From: Ascarosepion bandense
Lineage: Eukaryota; Mollusca; Cephalopoda; Sepiida; Sepiidae
Assembly (NCBI GenBank): GCA_037127315.1
Contig: JBBBDQ010001188.1
Span: forward strand, 1,210,001-1,274,000
DNA: 64,000 nt
Reading direction: 5' to 3'
Part shown: positions 41,605 to 53,850 of the stretch, one piece after another
How the letters are laid out: every line of letters begins with the position of its first letter
Numbering within the stretch: position 1 is the stretch's first letter
The notes under the pieces: model-generated
Database searches by the model: none
The model's input: the letters and a program-made list of their open reading frames with translations, nothing else
Told to the model about the DNA's origin: nothing
Position numbers and translations under genes: made by a program

Positions 41605-42100
41605 AGCGTTTCACCCCGAGCAAGGCATGTCACTGCCACTACTGTGCAGGGGGCTACGTAGAGAGGAGAAAGGCTGGTTAAATATAGGACATAACAGAGG
41701 GTGGGTGATAGGCGGGTGAGGATACCGAGAATGAGGGTTGGGTAGATGAGAGTGTTGTGAGAATAGTTGGGAGTTAGTGTGATAGGAGGTGTCTATTGAC
41801 CCTACATTTAAACACCTGGAGATTGTAACTGTCGGGAAAGCAGACTTGTGGAAGGGAGTTCCACAGGCGGGAAGCGCGAGATGGTGTTTCCAAAAACGCC
41901 GATCGCACCTCTTCAGAGGGGTAACGCTTTACCCTGTGAGGCGTCCTGAGTGTGATGATAAACTGCATCTGGTATATAAACGTTTGATGAGGAGGTTTTG
42001 AAAAGCGTGGAATAACCTCATAATTACTGTAGTTCCCTGGTCTATCCAGGGTCGTAGCATCTGTTTTGGTCCCAGCTATGAGCAAATACTTCAGGCCCAA
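41605..42100 (-). mobile_element. LINE-A 3' end copy, rearranged
   Basis: Minus strand frame gives ASRLWNSLPQVCFPDSYNLQ and VFKCRVNRHLLSH, then the 3' UTR and the tail (plus strand tttcaccccgagcaaggcatgtcactgcc at about 41607). Upstream of the SRLWNSL block the match breaks off near 41882 and continues in unrelated sequence (caaaaacgccgatcgcacctc). A close relative of the copy at 14412-15000, sharing the NRHLLSH end. Confidence 0.8.
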
Positions 42101-42257
42101 ACTGAAATTTTGAAATTATAAAAGTAGATATTAACAGTAAAAATTCTTGCAATACTTTTTAGAGAAGAAAATATTATCAGAAGCATATTTTGAAGAATAT
42201 AAAAATATATTATTTACATTATTCGCACTATTGTCCTCATCTTTGTTGGATTTGTAC

Positions 42258-42295
42258 GACGTTTCGGCCGTTGTACGCTCCGACCTTCTTCGGGT
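42258..42295 (-). ncRNA. Hammerhead-like motif, GGTC/GGCC stem II
   Basis: Minus strand: CCGAAGAA, ggtc, ggagcgtacaac, ggcc, GAAACGTC. The first box differs at one base from CTGAAGA (U4 to C, normally needed). Stem II pairs (g-c, g-c, u-g, c-g). See 24855-24892 for the compensating variant. Confidence 0.35.
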
Positions 42296-42499
42296 GCTAG
42301 GAGTTTTGAACCAAACCCATTATTACAATCACTGGGGTATATGAACTCCATTCCCTGTCTAATGCCTCTTCTGGAGTGACTAAATAAAATAGAAACTACC
42401 ATCGTATTCACACATGAACTTGAAACTAACAATTCGTTACTGTTCCTTGATATTTTGTTAATTGCGGAAATAACTCTTTTCTAAATAAATTATATATAA

Positions 42500-42617
42500 A
42501 TATATATATATCCGACTGACACTAGATTCGTCGAGTTTCGATCCCGGCAGGAAGAAAATAGAAGTTTCGCCACATCACTGATGAGATGTGTTACAGCGGA
42601 ACAGGCATGTATGTGAA

Positions 42618-42660
<43 letters not shown>
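42500..42660 (+). mobile_element. tRNA-derived SINE, copy A5, with (TA)n
   Basis: cgagtttcgatcccggcagg (B-box-like) followed by gccacatcactgatgagatgtgttacagcgga. The A-box side is lost. It ends in (TA)n at 42628-42658. Confidence 0.65.
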
Positions 42661-42665
<5 letters not shown>

Positions 42666-42899
42666 AAAACGTACCAAGAAAACAGTATCACTAATAATGA
42701 CTAAAATCATTAAGTCCTACTGTTAACAAAACGGTAAGCTAAGTCGTCTAACCCAAAAGGTAATACCAAATGGCTAGAGGGGAACCAAAAAACGAAACAA
42801 GCAATGCAAAGCTGTGTTCGAAAGAAAAAAAAACCCAACACGAAAACCTTTGTCAGCTTTGGCTCACTTTTAGATTTAGTTCGTATATGTATATATATT

Positions 42900-43304
42900 T
42901 GCATCCGCAGACAGATCTGTTTTGCGTATCATAGCTCATCAGTACCGTTAGACTCCGATTGCTTTTTTTACCCAGGATTGAAACCCTACTGAAATGGCGT
43001 CAGTCGGCAACTCTACCCCTGGGCTATGGGCGTTCGGTGGAAGTAGGCAGACTTTTTAGCGCATATCATTATACGCGCCCAACAGCTAGCGCGCTCTAAT
43101 TTCACTGAATGAGCGATGTATACATGCCAGAGTAGCTACTGTTTATCAAAGTCTACTATTTTTCCAGGGTGTGATAGCGTAAATATTGTCATCCGCAGAC
43201 AGATCTGTTTCGCTGTATCACAGCTCATCAGTACGGTTAGACTCCGATTGCTTTTTTACCCAGGACTGAAATGGCGTCAGTCGGCGACTCTACCCCTGGG
43301 CTAT

Positions 43305-43310
<6 letters not shown>
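42900..43310 (-). mobile_element. tRNA-derived SINE, copies A6 and A7
   Basis: Two copies in the same orientation: gcatccgcagacagatctgtt at about 42901 and again at 43190, followed by cagctcatcagtac-gttagactccgattgctttttt, acccagga-ttgaaa, aatggcgtcagtcggca-ctctacccctgggctatggg. On the minus strand the A-box-like stretch is tagcccaggggtagag and the B-box-like one is tttcaatcctggg. Copy A7 lacks the aaccctact step. Confidence 0.75.
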
Positions 43311-43336
<26 letters not shown>

Positions 43337-43399
43337 CTATTCGTACGAGACTATCCTAAAAATCTTGTCGGCATTAAGCAACCAATTAAGTTTGACTCG

Positions 43400-43600
43400 C
43401 CGTAAACATAGCAGAAGATTTCACCGCAGTAAGTTGCCATTATTTTCTACGATAGACTGGTTGCCAACTCGGTTATAGAACCCAATACTTCCTGCTATTT
43501 AACTCAGAGCTGGAAGGAAGAGAAGGATTAATACCACTCCCAAGAGTATTTGCGCGAAAGTGAATGCAACGAATTCAACAATAATTCTCACCGGCATTAA
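43400..43600 (-). mobile_element. Diverged SINE-B body
   Basis: Minus strand order of SINE-B body without head: ttgcattcactttcgcgcaaatac, tcttgggagtggtattaat, ccttccagctctgagttaaatagc, tctatagaacc and gcaacttactgcggtgaaatc reversed. More diverged than the neighbouring copy. Confidence 0.65.
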
Positions 43601-43629
43601 ACATGATCCCTATTATAGTTACCTATCTT

Positions 43630-44435
43630 AAAGGATGTGGTCCAGTGGATATCGGCTCGGAACAAGAAATCGGAGAGCCGGGTTCGAATTCCAGTTGAAT
43701 TCATTGCATTCACTTTCGCACCAATACCCTTGGGAAAGGTATTAATTCGTCTCTGCCTTCCAGTTATGGGTTAAATAACAGGACAGATTGGGTTCTATAG
43801 CATTGGTCGGCAACCAGTCTACCGCAGAAAGCAATGGCAACCTACTGCGGGATAATCTTCTGTCCAGTCAGTCATGTCTCTTTCGAGACATGATCGCCCA
43901 AAGCGTGTATCGCGCATGGCACTTAACTGACTGACTGAATATAATAGAAACATGATTAAGGCTTCTACTGGGCATAAAGTGGGTGATCGGTTTTCTATTT
44001 TCATGAAGTAATAAACTGATCCCCCACTAATTACTACTTATTAATAGAATAATATAATTCACCAGTCTACCGCAGAAAGTAATGGCAACCTACTGCGGGA
44101 TAATCTTCTGTCCAGTCAGTCATGTCTCTTTCGAGACATGATCGCCCAAAGCGTGTATCGCGCATGGCACTTAACTGACTGACTGAATATAATAGAAACA
44201 TGATTAAGGCTTCTACTGGGCATAAAGTGGGTGATCGGTTTTCTATTGTCATGAAGTAATAAACTGATCCCCCACTAATTACTACTTATTAATAGAATAA
44301 TATAATTCACCAGTCTACCGCAGAAAGCAATGGCAACCTACTGCGGGATAATCTTCTGTCCAGTCAGTCATGTCTCTTTCGAGACATGATCGCCCAAAGC
44401 GTGTATCGCGCATGGCACTTAACTGACTGACTGAT
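43630..44435 (+). mobile_element. SINE-B copy with three 248-bp tandem ends
   Basis: Head (gatgtggtccagtggatatcgg ... gggttcgaattccag) at about 43635-43695, body, then the marker gtcatgtctc at 43871, 44119 and 44367, period 248 bp. The three end units are almost identical, including the spacer hairpin. Mirror orientation to 15780-16600, with the same copy number. Confidence 0.9.
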
Positions 44436-44539
44436 CTTAAAGTGCTCGACAAAAATATCGATTACTATTTTCCTACATTGAACACAGGAAATTATGACTG
44501 GATTCTAAATCTCTTTATAAATGTTCCTTCTAATATTGT

Positions 44540-45000
44540 TGTTGGTTGATTGTCTTGTTTTTATGGCATATCAACACCTCTCCGGGTCATTTATCGCCAA
44601 CTAAATTTTATTTATTTATTGCTGGTAATACCCTTTTCTTTGAACAATTTATTGTTGTTTTCATATAAGTTCTGTGTCTAGTAATAATTCTTCTTTTCGA
44701 ATATCAAGATTTATTGGGATTCGTTTTTAAGGGCAGGGTCCCCAAGTCCTACCCTTGTTATTTAACCCATAACTGGAGGGGACGGACGAATTAATACCTT
44801 TCCCAAGGGTACCAGTGCTTAAGTGAATGCAGGGTATTCAACTAGAATTCGAACTCGGCTCACCGATTTCTCTTTCTGAGCCGATATTCACTGCACCACA
44901 ACGCACATCCGTCACTAAACGCTTACAGCACCTGGTATTCCCAAGCGGTCACCCATCTAAGTACTGACCAGGCTCAAGGTTGCTTAACTTCGGTGATCGA
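44540..45000 (-). mobile_element. Chimeric 5S-tRNA SINE, copy 2
   Basis: Minus strand: 5S-derived head (45000-44917, its first about 30 bases missing), tRNA-like head (about 44905-44850: gcgttgtggtgcagtgaatatcgg ... gagttcgaattctag), body and the same 3' part as copy 1 down to about 44540 (aacaatttattgttg; ttgccaactaaattt). Confidence 0.8.
44917..45000 (-). ncRNA. 5S rRNA-derived head of SINE copy 2
   Basis: Minus strand: gatcaccgaagttaagcaac, cttgagcctggtcagtactt, agatgggtgaccgcttggga, ataccaggtgctgtaagcg. The C-box region is kept and the aagcaacc step that copy 1 lost is present. The 5' third is truncated. Confidence 0.8.
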
Positions 45001-45631
45001 CCTTTCTTCATTTTCACTCCACGCCACCAAAGAAAACAACGACAACAGGACACTCTAAGTACTATTTCTTAATTTGTTTTATCTTTTTTCTCACCTGTCG
45101 CCAACCTACCAAAAAAGGGGAAGGAACATAAAACTTTACATTCTGCTACAATCAATATACGCCAGGGACATTTAGTTATTTGCTACTATCAAACCTTGAA
45201 CTCTAAACGTCTGTGGACATTTTAAATACTGACATTTCTCTTTGAACAATTTTAACTACAAAACTACATGCATTTCTTCAATGAACATTTTTCTCACAAA
45301 TATGTTATCGTGTTCACTTGACGAAATTTCACTTATGCCTTTCTTCTTACTATTTTGTTATTCTGTTAATAAATCTTTGCTTTTTCGGACGTGTTGGCAC
45401 AAAGCCAATTTACCAAGCATCACCGAGGCCCCTAAAAATAAAAGATTTGTGACGGATAGAATATTCTTTCTAACCGGAGATCTTATTAGACACAATAAGA
45501 AACTAAGAACAATAACTAATAATAAAATAGAACAATTATAACAATAAACTGAAATAAAAGTTTCGTGGCGGATAGAAAATCCGGTCCTCCCGTAAATCGT
45601 ATTAGACAAAATAAGAGATTAATAACTATAA
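45001..45631. other. Unassigned sequence
   Basis: A short diverged duplication is visible: gtgacggatagaatattc and ttagacacaataagaaacta near 45450-45510, and gtggcggatagaaaatccgg and attagacaaaataagagatta near 45565-45625. No gene was recognised. Confidence 0.5.
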
Positions 45632-46000
45632 TCTATATATATAAAAGGCAATCTGTAAGTCTGTGTGTGAGTGTTCCCTATGCACGTCTACATATTTTAA
45701 GCTACGCCATTCAAACTTTCCAGGGACACATATCTACAGGGAAGCCAGGTCGATACATACTTTTTGAGTTTAAGTTCAGCAATTTTCCCTTTCGTACTTT
45801 TTGGCCAATGGAGCCAATTGTTTACATTTGTTCCTTAAAACATCTAAGATCTAAGATCTTTAATGTAGAAATGAAATATTTTATCCTTCCATATTTCAAC
45901 ATCCAACCAATATGTGGGGACTTCAGACGTGTTTGGCACAAGACCAATTTACCAAACATCGCTGAAGCCTCTACATACGGAACATTTTGATATACATAAC
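45632..46000 (+). mobile_element. Helitron-like element of the 29054 type, 5' part
   Basis: After an A the sequence starts TCTATATATATAAAAGGCAATC, then tctgtgtgtgagtgttccctatgcac, cgccattcaaactttccaggg, tacagggaagccaggtcg and catctaagatctaagat, the same order as at 29054-29290. The 3' end is not seen before the next element. Confidence 0.65.
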
Positions 46001-46720
46001 TACATAGGTATTGAAACGACGTGAGTTAAGGTAAAATTCATCCGGTAACAAAGCCTTCGCCCAGAACGTTATGAAGAGCGTGCAAATACCTTTTAATTCC
46101 TGTTGTTCTCTAGTTCATCTGATTCGGTGTGGTAGCAATTCCAAGGGTCTTATCAATTGGCAAATAGTTAAAACCCAAACTTGGGTCAAAACACCTTGAA
46201 AATATAAAAAATAATCTTATATAATAACAAAATCAGCAATGCATCTTAAAAAATATTAGCAGTAATAGATTTCACTTTCGAAAAAACGCTCTTTACAAAA
46301 ATGAGTCCACGAAACCAGATATACGAACTGATTTTTTTGTCGGCATTAAATAACCCATTCAGGTTGATCTACCGTAAAACAGAATAAAGCCAAACTCGGA
46401 TCTACAAATGTGTTTCTTACAAAGAATACATATTCAGTTCATACCAAAATATCCTAGAAATCTTGTCGGCATTAAATAACCCATTGAGGTATTGATATGA
46501 CCTAAAACGAAATAAACCGAAACCCAGGGCTATAAACTGATTTCTTACAAAGACTATATATTCTATTCCTTTCAACCTGTCCTGAAAAACAAAACAAAAC
46601 AAAAAAAAACAACTTATAGGCATTAAATAAACCATTGAAGTTGATATGTCATAAACAAAATAAAGACAACCAAAACTAAATGCTTTCCTCTCATATCCAT
46701 TCATTGTAAAAAAAAGATAT
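46001..46720. other. Unassigned sequence with a short internal tandem
   Basis: The phrase atcttgtcggcattaaataacccatt-gaggtt-gat occurs three times with variants at about 46335, 46455 and 46610, spacing about 120-150 bp, so a degraded tandem is present. No coding signal. Confidence 0.5.
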
Positions 46721-46723
46721 ATG

Positions 46724-46752
46724 TCTAAAGTTATTTATAAATGGAACTTTGT

Positions 46753-46827
<75 letters not shown>

Positions 46828-47070
46828 CTATAAACTCCGAAACGGCTGAACCAATTTTCTTGAAAATTTACACAGTTGTACTCAAAGCATCTGCGAGTGT
46901 TCTTAGCTAGGTTTTGTGTCGAGGTACCCCCGATAAATATCGAAAATCGATAATCGAAAAAATCGGGTTGTAGAGGGAGTGGTCACATTATAATAAAATT
47001 TTATACACTCATACACAAAGACATAAGAAGCAATATTCAGAACTTTGCAGTTCTTACAATAGTGCAGAAA

Positions 47071-47131
<61 letters not shown>

Positions 47132-47517
47132 GCAAGATATTTGTGTGTGTGTCTGTTTATGTGCCTGTATATCTGTATTTTTTCAGCCCTTTTATTTTTG
47201 TTTTTGCTTCGGGTTTAGCTCTAAGTAGGTATAATTTTAGTTCTTAGTCTCAGCCATGATACCATTTACTCAGAGGACTTATTTAGCATTCAAAATTCAG
47301 TTTCCGACGAAAAAATCTTATTTGATATCGATGCCAGGAAATCAAAATTTGACTTACATCCATTCATTTTTCTTTCAGTCTACGGTTTCGCTTTAACTGG
47401 AAACAACTATTGCTTTTTAGTCTTTCATGTCAACATCCAAAGAGTCTGAGCTCCAGGACCATGGATTAGTTTTAAAGCTTTCATTAAACCCGAGCAACGC
47501 CGGGCTATACTGCTAGT
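46724..47517 (+). mobile_element. Helitron-like element, complete copy
   Basis: 5' TCTAAAGTTATTTATAAATGG, (TG)n at 46755-46825, the cggctgaacc and ttgtactcaaagcatc blocks, (TA)n at 47078-47127, ttcagcccttttatttttg, and 3' cccgagcaacgccggg (hairpin) then ctatactgCTAGT at 47513-47517. TC start, 3' hairpin, CTRRT end and no terminal inverted repeats meet the Helitron pattern. It does not encode a Rep/helicase. The flanks are g and c rather than A and T. Confidence 0.75.
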
Positions 47518-47950
47518 CGTTAATAAATAAAGTATGAGTATTTTAAAATGGAGAGTTACTTCTAAATCACTCTGTATATTAAAGAATAAATCAGTTCACT
47601 TCCCACATTTTAACATTGCGATAACAACCGAATAATCATAAGTAGTTCAGATGTAATAAATTACGGTACTTTTTTCTTCAATACTCCTTGTCCGTTCAGT
47701 AAGTGGGCGTTCATGGCATTTTACAACGTTGTCGTGTTTGTAACTCGTGGTAAGATTATTTTTTTTTTACTATCACTCAATCTCTGCTTACCAAATCTTA
47801 ACGCCATCTCTTAGGTAGGTTATTCGATATTTTTTGTATCACACTTGCTAGTGTCCAAGAACACTTCCCTTATTATGTGGTGTCTTAGGAATGTCATCTG
47901 CTGCGTTAAAATTCTATATATAAACGCCTTTTTTTTAAAATTATGTTTTC
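47518..47950. other. Unassigned, RTE-like 3' relic
   Basis: Near 47685-47735 tccttgtccgttcagtaagtgggcgttcatggcattt is a decayed RTE-like LINE 3' end in minus sense. The rest is unassigned. Confidence 0.45.
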
Positions 47951-47954
47951 AAAT

Positions 47955-48470
47955 CAGTTAGTTAAGTGCCATACGTGATACACGCATGGGCGGTCATGTC
48001 TCGAAAGATTATCCCGCAGTAGGTTGCCATTGCTTTCTGCGGTAGACTGGTGAATTATATTATTCTATTAATAAGTAGTAATTAGTGGGGGATCAGTTTA
48101 TTACTTCATGACAATAGAAAACCGATCACCCACTTTATGCCCAGTAGAAGCCTCAATCATGTTTCTGTTATATTCAGTCAGTCAGTTAAGTGCCATACGT
48201 GATACACGCTTGGGCGATCATGTCTCGAAAGAGACAGGACTGACTGGACAGAAGATTATTTCGCAGTAGTGCCATTGCTTTCTGCGGTAGACTGGTTGCC
48301 GAGCAAGGCTACAGAACCCAATCTGTCCTATTATTTAACCCATAACGGGAGGGAAAAGACGGATTAATACCTTTCCCAAGAGTATTTGCGTGGAAGTGAA
48401 TGGAATTCGAACTCGGCTCTCCGATTTCTCGTTCCGAGCCGATATCCACTGCACCACGACGCACATCCAT
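47955..48470 (-). mobile_element. SINE-B copy with one extra end unit
   Basis: Minus strand: head near 48465-48400 (gcgtcgtggtgcagtggatatcgg), body, end, hairpin spacer and a second end near 47960 (acttaactaactga). The second end carries a small deletion after tcgaaaga. Confidence 0.85.
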
Positions 48471-48557
48471 GTTTTCAAAACGCTTCCTAATTACGTAAAT
48501 GATCGCTACATAGAATTCACAGTCTCATTATAACACCTGGATTCAATCAAACTGTTA

Positions 48558-49415
48558 TCGCCCGGTTCACACTCTACCCACGTCTATTGAACAGGTGAAG
48601 AGACTCATCCCTTGTTTTCTGTTTAGGATGTGGTTTCCGGTTTTCTCTTTTCCAATCTTTTCACTCTTTCCTTTATTTTTTTTCAATTGGAGTAGATAGA
48701 CTAAACTATCGCCCGGTTCACACTCCACCCACGTCTATTGAACAGGTGAAGAGGCTCATCCCTTGTTTCCTGTTTAGGATGTGGTTTCCGGTTTTCTCTT
48801 TTCCAATCTTTTCACTCTTTCCCTTATTTTTTTTCAATTGGAGTAGATAGACTAAACTATCGCCCGGTTCACACTCCACCCACGTCTATTGAACAGGTGA
48901 AGAGACTCATCCCTTGTTTCCTGTTTAGGATGCGGTTTCCGGTTTTCTCTTTTCCAATCTTTTCACTCTTTCCTTTATTTTTTTTCAATTGGAGTAGATA
49001 GACTAAACTATCGCCCGGTTCACACTCCACCCACGTCTATTGAACAGGTGAAGAGACTCATCCCTTGTTTCCTGTTTCGGATTTGGTTTCCGGTTTTCTC
49101 TTTTCTAAGCTTTTCACTCTTTCCTTTATTTTTTTTCAATTGGAGTAGATAGACTAAACTATCGCCCGGTTCACACTCCACCCACGTCTATTGAACAGGT
49201 GAAGAGACTCATCCCTTGTTTCCTGTTTCGGATTTGGTTTCCGGTTTTCTCTTTTCTAAGCTTTTCACTCTTTCCTTTATTTTTTTTCAATTGGAGTAGA
49301 TAGACTAAACTATCGCCCGGTTCACACTCCACCCACGTCTATTGAACAGGTGAAGAGGCTCATCCCTTGTTTCCTGTTTAGGATGCGGTTTCCGGTTTTC
49401 TCTTTTCCAATCAAT
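48558..49415 (+). repeat. 151-bp minisatellite, about six units
   Basis: The marker tcgcccggttcacac is at 48558, 48709, 48860, 49011, 49162 and 49313: exactly 151 bp each time. Units are near identical apart from a few bases (gatgtgg, gatgcgg, gatttgg). The sequence is CT-rich and holds tttcactctttcc and ctatt; it is followed at once by a LINE-A tail (49425-49485), so it probably expanded in a LINE 3' UTR. Confidence 0.95.
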
Positions 49416-49419
49416 TTGC

Positions 49420-49485
49420 TCTTACGTAGCCAACTGCGCATCAGTGGCTTTATCGCCTTGCTTGGGGTGATATGATTAAAATAAA
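49420..49485 (+). mobile_element. LINE-A 3' tail
   Basis: acgtagccaactgcgcatcagtggc and cgccttgcttggggtgatatgatt, then an A-rich end. It is the last piece of a LINE-A insertion whose upstream part is the 151-bp array. Confidence 0.75.
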
Positions 49486-49649
49486 ATCTCTATCTCGGTT
49501 CTGATAGTTTCATTGCTTATAATATTATTTATGTTAGAATTTCTCATGTTCAAACAGTTATCATCATGTTGGTTGTTATATACTGAAGGTTGTGAAGTCT
49601 TATTTTCTGCTTAAATGTCTCAGATGAGCAATGATTATTAATGTACACT

Positions 49650-52150
49650 GGTTTCGTCAAACTTATTTTCCTCAAATTGATTTTTATAGTCTCGATGTAT
49701 AGAACCTTATTTTCTATTTGAATTTCTCAGATAAGGAAAGATTTACTGAAACTGCTATCCTCATCTTAGTTGTTTGTTTAAATTACTGCGAAAAGAAATT
49801 ATCATTGTTATACACTGATTTATTCAAACTGTTATCCCCATCTTGATTGTTATGATTTCAATCATTTGAATCTTATTTTCTGTTTAAATCTCTCGGGTGA
49901 GGGATCATCATCATTATATACTGCTTTATTCAAACTGTTATCCCCATCTTGATTGTTATGATTTCAATCATTTGAATCTTATTTTCTGTTTAAATCTCTC
50001 GGATGAGATTATCATCATCATTATATACTGATATTTTCAAACTGTTATCCCCATCTTGATTGTTATGATTTCAATCATTTGAATCTTATTTTCTGTTTAA
50101 ATCTCTCGGATGAGATTATCATCATCATTATATACTGATTTATTCAAACTGTTATCCTCATCTTGATTGTTATAATTTCAATCATTTGAATCTTATTTTC
50201 TGTTTAAATCTCTCGGATGAGATTATCATCATCATTATATACTGCTTTATTAAAACTGTTATCCTCATCTTGATTGTTATGATTTCAATCATTTGAATCT
50301 TATTTTCTGTTTAAATCTCTGGGATTTGATTATCATCATCATTATATACTGATATTTTCAAACTGTTATCCCCATCTTGATTGTTATGATTTCAATCATT
50401 TGAATCTTATTTTCTGTTTAAATCTCTCGGATGAGATTATCATCATCATTATATACTGATTTATTCAAACTGTTATCCTCATCTTGATTGTTATAATTTC
50501 AATCATTTGAATCTTAATTTCTGTTTAAATCTCTCGGGTGAGATTATCATCATCATTATATACTGATTTATTCAAACTGTTATCCTCATCTTGATTGTTA
50601 TAATTTCAATCATTTGAATCTTAATTTCTGTTTAAATCTCTCGGGTGAGGGATCATCATCATTATATACTGATTTATTCAAACTGTTATCCCCATCTTGA
50701 TTGTTATGATTTCAATCATTTGAATCTTATTTTCTGTTTAAATCTCTCGGATGAGATTATCATCATCATTATATACTGATTTATTCAAACTGTTATCCTC
50801 ATCTTGATTGTTATAATTTCAGTCATTTGAATCTTATTTTCTGTTTAAATCTCTCGGGTGAGGGATCATCATCATTATATACTGATTTATTCAAACTGTT
50901 ATCCCCATCTTGATTGTTATGATTTCAGTCATTTGAATCTTATTTTCTGTTTAAATCTCTCGGATGAGTTTATCATCATCATTATATACTGATTTATTCA
51001 AACTGTTATCCTCATCTTGATTGTTATAATTTCAATCATTTGAATCTTAATTTCTGTTTAAATCTCTCGGGTGAGATTATCATCATCATTATATACTGAT
51101 TTATTCAAACTGCTATCCTCATCTTGATTGTTATAATTTCAATCATTTGAATCTTAATTTCTGTTTAAATCTCTCGGGTGAGGGATCATCATCATTATAT
51201 ACTGATTTATTCAAACTGTTATCCCCATCTTGATTGTTATAATTTCAATCATTTGAATCTTATTTTCTGTTTAAATCTCTCGGATGAGATTATCATCATC
51301 ATTATATACTGATTTATTCAAACTGTTATCCTCATCTTGATTGTTGTAATTTCAATCATTTGAATCTTAATTTCTGTTTAAATCTCTCGGGTGAGGGCTC
51401 ATCATCATTATATACTGCTTTATTCAAACTGTTATCCCCATCTTGATTGTTATGATTTCAATCATTTGAATCTTATTTTCTGTTTAAATTTCTCGGATGA
51501 GATTATCATCATCATTATATACTGCTTTATTAAAACTGTTATCCCCATCTTGATTGTTATGATTTCAATCATTTGAATCTTATTTTCTGTTTAAATCTCT
51601 GGGATGAGATTATCATCATCATTATATACTGATATTTTCAAACTGTTATCCCCATCTTGATTGTTATGATTTCATTCATTTGAATCTTATTTTCTGTTTA
51701 AATCTCTCGGATGAGATTATCATCATCATTATATACTGATTTATTCAAACTGTTATCCTCATCTTGATTGTTATAATTTCAATCAATTTGAATCTTAATT
51801 TCTGTTTAAATCTCTCGGGTGAGGGATCATCATTATTATATACTGATTTATTCAAACTGTTATCCCCATCTTGATTGTTATGATTTCAATCATTTGAATC
51901 TTATTTTCTGTTTAAATCTCTCGGGTGAGGGATCATCATCATTATATACTGATTTATCCAAACTGTTATCCTCATCTTCATTATTATAGACACAATGTTT
52001 CGAATATTATTTTTTGTTTGAATTACTCAGATAAGGAATAATCATTATTATACACTGATTGATATATTATAAACAATTATCAAACTTCATTTTTCAAACT
52101 ATTATCTTCATCTTGGTTGTTATAGACTCAATGTTTATAATGGTATTTTT
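49650..52150 (+). repeat. 107-bp minisatellite, about 20 units
   Basis: The phrase atcatttgaatcttattttctg recurs at 49861, 49967, 50074, 50181 and on to about 51990, period 106-107 bp. Units have ctcggatgagattatcatcatc and the alternative ctcgggtgagggatcatcatc in a mixed order. Both flanks are degraded: units at 49650-49850 and 52000-52150 are more diverged, as expected when the centre is homogenised. The trace continues beyond 53600 and 54880, on the other side of a LINE-A insertion. Confidence 0.93.
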
Positions 52151-52299
52151 TTTTAATTTCTTAGATGAGCAGTTACCAATTTCATCGGTTATTTTCGTCT
52201 TTGTTGTTACAGTCTGTATGTTTTGGATCCTATTTGCTAATCGAATTTCACAGCTAAGGAATTATCATTTTGGTACTTCCACTCATTTTCGATAACTAA

Positions 52300-53600
52300 C
52301 TTTTAAATTGAATTTTTAAAAATAAAAAATTTCCTTGAAACTTTTATTTTAGTTTTAATTGAAAGTTAAATGATGAAATTTACTATTTCCAGTAAGCAAA
52401 ACACTCTGGTTTATTTCAAACAGAAATTATATGAATTGGAATATAAAAGTTTGAGATTTTTTTCAATTTTTCAATTTGAACGATCGACACATTTTTGTAA
52501 AAAAAAGTTAATTCTCGGTTTTAAAAATCTTGCAAAAATAAAATATATATCTGTGGCACAATTGTTTTAGAAAATTAGCAAATCTTATGCTAAATTATTC
52601 TGATTTACACAAATATTACTTATTTAAAGCGTAAAATCAGGAATAAAACTATGTCTTAATCACAAATTTGAACTTTTTGACCAGCACGCGTTGTAAATCA
52701 AGATCGTATTGACAGGTTTCTAATGAGAGATAAAAATATATGGCGTTCAGAATAGACAAAATTATATTCATTTTCTTTCGAGTAAGGGAGGAAACGCTGA
52801 CATTTTAATTTGCTCACAGAAATTACCATACAAAAAAAACAAAAAAACATCAAATGCACCAAAAATTTAAATTATTTAAAAAATACTCCTGTATAACGAT
52901 TTGTATTAAACTTTTCTATTTTCAATAAGCAATATAATCATCAATTCTTAACTAAAAAAATAAGCGCAACAGTTCTTTTAAAGATTTTAAAAATATTTTT
53001 AAATCTTTATAAATTATTGTAATGAAAAAAAAAATTGCAAAGTTCTTTTAAAATTCTATTAGTAAGCGAAAAAAAATTTTAGGCTGTAATGTCCTAAATG
53101 TTTATCATGTATTTCAAGGATTAAAAGCTTATCAAATTGAATTATATCAGAATTTTGTTGCATTTTTATTTTAATCTTCGGGGCAGATTTTCAGATAGTG
53201 TTCTAAAATTTAAAATAAAAAAAATAGTTGATTTATATTCCCCAATGAGTCCTGCTTTTAACTAATAATTACCGACCAATTAAAATTTATTAAAAATTCA
53301 TGGATTCACGTGGAAGCGGAGTAACTGAGGTAAAAAAAATATTTTTACCATGATTTTAAAAAATAATAATTTCATAAATAATTACATTAATTTGGGAATA
53401 AGTACTGAAAGTTTCATTAATATCTGAAAATTATTTGATTTTTGCGAGAATTTCCAAATTAATGTTTTTGCCACCGAAAAAAAGTGGGTGATGTAATCAT
53501 TATGTTTTATATTGTAAACAGTTGTAATGTTTTGGTCAACCGCTAACTTAAATAAAAACAAAATTTACTGACAAAATTTCGAAAATGTTAGAAGGAATTA
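52300..53600. other. AT-rich sequence, mostly unassigned
   Basis: Apart from the dispersed repeat at 53298-53510 I see no gene or repeat. Short frames show no recognisable motif. Confidence 0.5.
53298..53512 (+). repeat. Dispersed 212-bp repeat, copy 1
   Basis: tcatggattcacgtgga-gcgga, atatttttacca-gattttaaa, gtactgaaagttt, tttccaaattaatgt and gccaccgaaaaaa-gtgggtgatgtaatcatta recur at 57948-58160 with moderate divergence. No terminal structure is seen. Both copies lie beside LINE-A-related sequence. Confidence 0.75.
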
Positions 53601-53850
53601 ATTTTTTTTTAAAAATAATTAAAAATTATTTTGACCTTTCCTTTTAATAATAATATAAACACTTTGATGGAAAACGTTTGTTTTATTAAGTTTGGGACTT
53701 TTTTAATTCATACTATGCTGTTTTTTAGCGATAGTGGAGGTACCTACTGTATAATGATTTATTCAAGTTTTTATCCCCATTTTGTTGTTATTGTCTCAAT
53801 GTTTAAATTTTATTTTGTGTTTTATTTTTTAGATGAGAAATCTCCATTAA

